From positions 4,485,293-4,549,292 of the forward strand of contig JAAOOA010000086.1 in the NCBI GenBank assembly GCA_012861695.1: DNA of 64,000 bases, read 5' to 3'. The translations under genes were made by a program, and so were the position numbers. Shown piece by piece: positions 58,771-64,000 of this stretch. The stretch comes from Trematomus loennbergii. Lineage: Eukaryota > Chordata > Actinopteri > Perciformes > Nototheniidae. Each line of letters starts with the position of its first letter. The stretch's first letter is position 1. A model generated the notes under the pieces. The model had not been told where the DNA came from and did not search any database. It saw nothing but the letters and a program-made list of their open reading frames with translations.

Positions 58771-59866
58771 AATCTGTAAGCATGCACAGATCATTTCATG
58801 GGAACAAAAGGCCATCTTTTGAGGGATGTGTTTGATGTGTCTTTGAAGAGCTGCTTGATTACTCAAAAACAAAAAACAACTGTTAGTGTGTTTATGCACC
58901 TGGCTGCCAAAGATAAACATGCAGTTTGACCAAGGGCTTATTCATTAGTGAGCAGAGAAGGAGAAAGACCTGGAGCAAAGAAGGAACTCAAATGAAGAAG
59001 CATTTCAGTGCAGAGGAGACTTCAGAAATAATCTTGTAGCCTTCTTCTGCCAGCGAGCTGCAGCACTCATCTGAAGAAGACACAAGGTTCGAGCTGGGTC
59101 TGACACTGAATGCTCTCGGGGTCTGACACTGAATGCTCTCTGGAGTCCAGCGTTTCTTTGAGTTCCTCTGACCCTTCATCTGAAAGTGGAGAGGACCCTG
59201 AGGGTCCGGCCCACAGTGAGGGGACAGAGAAGAACGGAGGTCGTTCTCCCAGGAGCTGGGGAAAACCAGGGTGTCCTCACAGATTGTGAGAAGAAAGCCC
59301 CCGTGGTGGTGGATGGTGGGCCGGACCCTCAGTGTCCTCTCCACTTTCAGATGAAGGGTCAGAGGAACTCAAAGAAATGCTGGACTCCAGAGAGCATTCA
59401 GTGTCAGACCCAGCTCGAACCTTGTGTCTTCTTCAGATGAGTCCTGCAGCTCGCTGGCAGAAGAAGGCTACAAGATTATTTCTGAAGTCTCTCTGCACTG
59501 AAATGCTTCTTCATTTGAGTTCCTTCACTTTGCTCCAGGTCTTTCTCCTTCTCTGCTCACTAATGAAATAAGCCCTTGGTCAAACTGCATGTTTATCTTT
59601 GGCAGCCAGTGCATAAACACACTAACAGTTTTTTTTGTTTTTGAGTAATCAAGCAGCTCTTCAAAGACAAATCAAACACATCCCTCAAAAGATGGCCTTT
59701 TTTTACCCATGAAATGATCCGTGCATGCTTACAGATTCTCACACACACACGGTGAGGGAGGAGAGGTGTGTGCTGGTTGTGCACAGGCCTAAAATATTGT
59801 TGTTCTATCACCTGAGAGAGCACCAGGTCACATGCTGCAGGACCTGCTGGTCTGCTGCTGGAAATG

Positions 59867-59936
59867 ACACACACACACACACACACACACACACAACACA
59901 CACCCACACACACACACACACACACACAACACACAC

Positions 59937-59986
<50 letters not shown>
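59867..59986. repeat. (CA)n microsatellite, 120 bp, at the outer end of the right arm
   Basis: The tract has a few AA or CC interruptions. The matching outer tract of the left arm (58457-58503) is about 47 bp of interrupted TG. Confidence 0.97.
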
Positions 59987-59992
<6 letters not shown>

Positions 59993-60041
59993 AAAAATAC
60001 ATTCCCAAGACTTCATTAGACATGGAAGCAATGTTAAGGAT

Positions 60042-60047
60042 TTTATT
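60042..60047 (-). promoter_or_regulatory. Polyadenylation signal AATAAA for the minus-strand gene
   Basis: AATAAA on the minus strand lies about 280 bases past the stop codon at 60326-60328. Cleavage would be expected near 60020-60030, only about 35 bp from the edge of the inverted repeat. Confidence 0.65.
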
Positions 60048-60325
60048 CCAGTCTATAACATAGATAACATACAAAATAGCAATTTTATAGTGGCATAAAG
60101 TATTTACAACTGTTAAAATAAAGCGGCAATACAAAAATCATTAAAAAAAAGTGCTTTTCAGTGGATTTTGTTTTAAATTATGATACTTTTACAGATTTGA
60201 GTATCTGCCATTTGAAGTGCAATATCTTAGTTATCTTTTTTCCCCATCGCCTCTGAGAGGCACTACTACTGTTTTTTTGGCACATCCCTCCTGGGTAACA
60301 GATGCTCTTTAGTAGATAGGCGCGG

Positions 60326-60632
60326 TCACCCTTTTCTCTTCAGAAGAAACTTGTGTAAAAAGAGCGCCATTATACACACAGCTGTAAAGAAAGAAAACAT
60401 TAGAATATGCTTTGTATTTCAACTGAAAAATGTAGGTAAATGTTCTCCCGAGGACAAAATATTTACATTACCTAATGAAACGCATATCACACTGATTATA
60501 ACAGGCATGTGTCCTGAAAAACAAATGCAAAGTTAAATGCAAAGCATACATAAAGTTCAAACATCTTGATTGTAACGAGGCTCAAAAACTCACCGACGTC
60601 CTGGTTAGTATCTACAGCCCCATCATGCTTAT
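60326..60632 (-). CDS. Last three coding exons of a single-pass membrane protein (partial)
   Basis: Three exons follow each other on the minus strand: 60632-60594 (39 nt), 60513-60472 (42 nt) and 60381-60326 (coding part, 56 nt, stop TGA). Acceptors read AACTTGCAG, GTTTTTCAG and CTTTCTTTACAG, and donors read GTGAGT and GTAATG. Every junction is phase 1, so the exons join in one open frame. The first exon encodes a short hydrophilic stretch (KHDGAVDTNQDV). The second and third give a hydrophobic helix (HMPVIISVICVSL, AVCIMALFL) followed by a basic tail HKFLLKRKG. This fits the stalk, transmembrane segment and short cytoplasmic tail of a type I surface protein. Phase-1 exons are common in immune-type and complement-regulator receptors. 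I do not recognise the protein, and the upstream exons are not visible before 64000. Confidence 0.68.
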
Positions 60633-61014
60633 CTGCAAGTTTACAACAGTTTTATTAGTATGTAAACTATTTCAACTGGCATGAACAACAGCACTCACTC
60701 AGGCTGCATCAGATATAAACACACACAAAAAGGTCTGTTGTGTTGCTGCCAGCTCATTCCTCTCAGTGTCTCCATGTTGGATTATTAAGGCAGAGAAAGA
60801 CCAACACATTATATAATAGCTGACACAGGGACTGAGGGAGGGATACATGTCTGAATATTAGATGACAGTTATCGTCAGTTAGTAAATTACATTTTGTATT
60901 ACCCGCCTTGCAAACAATAATAATTAGAAGGCGAACTCAGAACCATGAATTAAATTGAGGAATAGCCTAATTGCTTTCTGCTGGAGATTTAACTGAGAAG
61001 ATTAATACCACTAT
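60633..61014. other. Presumed intron of the minus-strand gene
   Basis: Noncoding. I looked for a further phase-1 exon upstream of 60632 and found none: the GTGAGT near 60695 is preceded by in-frame stops. Confidence 0.4.
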
Positions 61015-61260
61015 TGTTCGCTGTTGAATATGAGGCTATATCCAACAGATGGTTAGCTTAGTTTAGCATAAAGACGGGAAACATGGGTAAACAGCTAGCA
61101 TTACAATTCCCTCAAACATCAGAAATGCACTTATTATTATCTCATTAGTTTAATATGTGCAAATTAAAAAACACATTTTACAAGGGATTAACTGCTGGAT
61201 TATGTATATTATGTCCGCTGTGAGCATGTCTTCGCTTGTTGCCAGGCAACTGCCCAATAC
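61015..61260 (+). repeat. Palindromic teleost repeat, left part
   Basis: TTGAATATGAGGCTATATCC, GGTTAGCTTAGTTTAGCATA, AAGACGGGAAACATGGG and finally CTTGTTGCCAGGCAACTG match the family seen at 1651 and 26790 and include the palindromic centre. The second arm is missing. Confidence 0.7.
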
Positions 61261-61403
61261 CCAATAAATAGCCTGTTCCATTACCCCCCAATTAAATATC
61301 ACATTGTTGTTGTGTTTACACTTTGGTTCTTCTGAGTCTTTATTTATTCCCTTAAATTTAACTTGTTAGTTCAAGTTTTTCAGGAAATGTCTAAATGAGT
61401 AAC

Positions 61404-61915
61404 TTAAAGTGGACCTATCATGCTATATTTGAATAATATTGTAGGGCCATACCTATATAAAACATGTCTGTGAAGTTTTTTTTTCAAAATACCAAACAGA
61501 TCATGCATTTTAGCCATGCCTCATTTCGCTCTATTTGCTGTATTCCAGCCCTGTTTTTGCAAGGGCTGATTCTGTGGCAAATGAGCTGCAGCTGACCACG
61601 CCCCCTGCAAAGGAGGGGGGTGAGGCACGAGCGTCATGTTACCATGCTGTTACCATGCTACGGCAACCTCTCATTCCCCTGATAGGTGGAGAGTTGCCCA
61701 TGGGCGGAGCTCCTTGTTTCTGACGTCAGAGATATTTCAAATCTGATCAGTCTGTATCAGATCCGTTGCAGCCCCGTTTTTAGAGATTTGGGTATGGAGG
61801 AAAAGAGAGAGGGTTGTGTTTTCTGACACTTGGTGAGTTCCCTGGAACACCGGGGACATATATTCACGTATAAAAGACGTACAAAAGTGCATTTTGCATG
61901 ATAGGTCCCCTTTAT
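61404..61915 (+). mobile_element. TTAA-target MITE, uninterrupted copy
   Basis: It starts TTAAAGTGGACCTATCATGC and ends GCATGATAGGTCCCCTTTAT, so the right TTAA has one mutation. The interior matches 14745-15904 (CATACCTATATAAAACATGT, AATACCAAACAGATCA, GGAGTTCCC). It gives the empty-site sequence that proves the hAT insertion in the other copy. Confidence 0.85.
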
Positions 61916-62814
61916 AGTCAGGGAATCTTTTTGTGTATGAGAGCAGCACAGAAGTCATTTATTTTGTATTATGCTGACAAAAATTCAACTGCTTTTATTT
62001 ATGACTCATCTAAACAATTTCAGCTTAAAAGATATTTGCAGCATTTCTTTGTTTAAATCCCACTGTACGGTGGCCGACAGGTGCAAACAAATTCCAACGG
62101 CCCAAAACACGTCCATCAGGAGAAACGCACTGCAGCTTCAAAAACTATATACAATATAACTATCACAGTCACTGGATATGTACCTAAATAGTTAGTTTTA
62201 TTGGATTATCTTAACAATGTGATCGCAGGATTCCTTCGGATATTATTTCAAATATTTGTAAGCTAGCTAGGTAACCTAGCTAACCTAGTCATTCAAAATA
62301 ACGAGCTACGCTAACAGCTGGTTAACTTTATAATCACTTTTAGTATCCCTGAGCTGAGCTTTTTTGTTGTTGCTGTGTTTCGTTTATGGCGCGCAATTAG
62401 TAAGCTTTGCACATGTTTCGTCAAGTTGATGAATGTTTTTCTAATCCTGCGCATCTGTTGTCAAGTGGTGAAGATGTTTCTTTATTTGCATGTTTTGTCA
62501 CTTGTGTCTTAACATTTGCATCATTTCTGAAGCTGCAGCCAGTTTCTCTTAATGGAAGTGTTTTCTGCTGTTGTAGCGCGTTTGCACCTGTGGGCCACCA
62601 TACCACCGTGATGATAAAACAAACTAAAAAGACGCGCAGTTTATAAGGCTACAAGGAGGGCTCCGGAAGCATCTGCTGGGAGGCACAGTAAAAGCCAAGC
62701 TACAACTTGACAGCTTTTTAAAAAATGGTTCAATACCTTGAAATGAAGACGACGTCATTGATGGTACACTGGTTGTAGCTCTACCTTCAGCTGTCAAATT
62801 GTCTCTGCCACCTC
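61916..62814. other. Noncoding DNA with repeat-like pieces
   Basis: 62060-62130 (CGGTGGCCGACAGGTGCAAAC, then CAGGAGAAACGCACTGCAG) and 62560-62610 (GTTTGCACCTGTGGGCCACC) look like fragments of one dispersed fish repeat in opposite orientations. No exon is recognised. Confidence 0.4.
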
Positions 62815-64000
62815 AAGGTTCTTTATTGTCAATCTGACATAGCTACAGAGTAATTATGCAGTTGAAAATCTTATGTCACAGGCTTCTCCAACAATGCAAC
62901 ATAATAACATAATAACAATAAGAGCAGAGCAATACAAAAATAATAATAGTTATAAAATAAAATAAAGTTATGATGTGGAATAGTGCAGTACGAGTCTATA
63001 TACAAGTTATTGGAATGATATATATATATTAGGTATTAGATACATACTACTGAGTAGCAGATGAATGTTTGATGTTGTTTCAACAGTTCAATTTTTTAAC
63101 AGTCTCACTGCCCGCGGGAAGAAACTGTCTCCGAATCTTCTTGTCCTTGCCAGGATGCTGCGGTAACGTCTGCCAGACGGCAACAGAAAGAACAGTTTGT
63201 GGCTGGGGTGATGGGGGTCTTTGATAATCCGTAGTGATTTCTTCCTGAGCCGCTGGGAGTAAAGGTCCTCCATGGATGGCAGCTCCGTCCTGGTGATGTG
63301 CTGTGCAGTTTTCACCACCCTCTGTAAAGCCTTACGATCGAGGTCGGTGCAGCTGCCGTACCAGGCCGTCATGCTGCCAGTGAGGATACTCTCTATCGTG
63401 CACCTGTAGAAGTTGCAGAGTATCCTGGAATCCATTTTGAACCTCCTCAACCTGCGGAGGAAGAAGAGCCGCTGTCGAGCTTTCTTGGTGATGGTGGTGG
63501 TGTGAAGAGACCATGTCAGGTCCTCAGTGATGTGGACCCCAAGGAACCTGAAGCTTTTGACTCTCTCCACCGTAGTCCCATTGATGGCGATGGGGGCGTG
63601 TCCCTCTCCCTGCTGCTTCCTGTATCCACAATCAGCTCCTTTGTTTTGCTGATGTTGAGATGGAGGTTGTTATCCTGGCACCAAGATGTCAGGTTTTCGA
63701 CCTCCTCTCTGTACGCCGTCTCGTCATCGTCTGTGATCTGGCCGATGACGGTCGTGTCATCAGCAAACTTCACGATGGTGTTGGAGCTGTGTGTGGCCAC
63801 GCAGTCGTGGGTGAACAGGGAGTAGAGGAGAGGGCTGAGCACGCAGCCTTGAGGGGCACCGGTGTTAGAATCAGGGTGGAGGATGTGATGTTTCCCACCC
63901 GCACTGCCTGGGGTCTGCCCGTCAGGAAGTTCAGGATCCAGTCACAGAGGGCGCTGTTGAGCCCGAGGTCTCTGAGCTTGATGGCCAGCTTGGAGGGCAC
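62815..64000 (-). mobile_element. L2/CR1-like LINE, 3' end, continues past the window
   Basis: On the minus strand a reverse-transcriptase ORF is followed by a 3' UTR of about 270 bp, rich in AT, that ends GATTGACAATAAAGAACCTTGA near 62815. The ORF motifs place it in the L2/CR1 group, in which fish lineages such as Rex1/Babar and Maui fall; which one is uncertain. The 5' part lies beyond position 64000. It may also be an L2-type mobiliser for SINEs, but its own 3' end lacks the GGATA hairpin and TGTAA tail of the SINEs here. Confidence 0.88.
63088..64000 (-). pseudogene. L2/CR1-like reverse transcriptase (ORF2 C-terminal part, frameshifted)
   Basis: The enzyme would copy LINE RNA into DNA at the target site. 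From the window edge the frame shows [20 protein letters not shown], then after a frameshift near 63866 [16 protein letters not shown] (the box upstream of the palm). Next comes the catalytic FADDT motif with both aspartates, followed by LTSWCQDNNLHLNISKTKEL. A second frameshift near 63624 leads into VKSFRFLGVHITEDLTWS, then the post-RT region ending RFGDSFFPRAVRLLKN and a stop at 63088. Both frameshifts look like single-base deletions. The catalytic residues survive, so the copy decayed recently. Confidence 0.9.

Noticed and set aside
60670..60780. Possible fourth exon of the minus-strand gene ending at a GTGAGT donor near 60695
   Set aside because: The frame needed to join the 39-nt exon contains stop codons, and no suitable acceptor gives an open exon.

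Overview
This looks like nuclear DNA from a teleost fish, probably a spiny-rayed (percomorph) species. The evidence is the repeat content: tRNA-derived SINEs with a (TGTAA)n tail, L2/CR1-type LINEs, hAT, Tc1 and TTAA-target DNA elements, Ty3/gypsy-like solo LTRs, a Helentron-like element, long (TG)n tracts and low gene density. There is no prokaryotic gene organisation. Nearly all open reading frames are chance frames in AT-rich or simple-sequence DNA, or remnants of transposon proteins.

Only one host gene can be supported. Its last three coding exons lie on the minus strand between 60632 and 60326, with a polyadenylation signal at 60047-60042. All three introns are in phase 1, and the exons join into a short extracellular stalk, one transmembrane helix and a short basic tail. 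The rest of that gene is not recognised here and probably lies beyond position 64000.

Layout: 1-1650 is unique noncoding DNA. 1651-5845 is a nested repeat mosaic in which one palindromic teleost repeat is split by about 3.8 kb of other elements. 5846-10090 is mostly unique with a degraded SINE. 10090-11607 holds two TTAA-target elements that share one TTAA, with a third element inside. 13868-15904 holds a palindromic repeat and a TTAA element interrupted by a hAT MITE. 19000-20563 is a solo LTR split by a Helentron-like element. 22341-26080 has a SINE, a MITE, a 32-bp minisatellite and two nested hAT elements. 26081-33625 is largely unique, with one MITE, and includes GC-richer stretches that could be conserved noncoding DNA. 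33626-35850 is an inverted-arm element around a broken Tc1-like transposase and a SINE. 38236-39694 is a hAT element holding a solo LTR, and 41600-42831 is a hAT element holding a SINE. 45190-46185 is the 3' end of a LINE split by a SINE. 46779-56200 is mostly unique with scattered MITEs. 57337-58215 is a tandem repeat of about 340-350 bp. 58457-59986 is a large, young inverted repeat. 60020-60632 is the gene's 3' end, and 62815-64000 is an L2-like LINE running off the window.

The most unusual part is 57.3-60.6 kb. There a 340-bp tandem array, a high-identity inverted repeat (arms about 0.55 kb without microsatellite) and the 3' end of a membrane-protein gene sit side by side. Read-through of that gene would transcribe the whole hairpin. 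Element family names are given only as far as termini, target-site duplications and recognisable protein motifs allow. No database search was possible.
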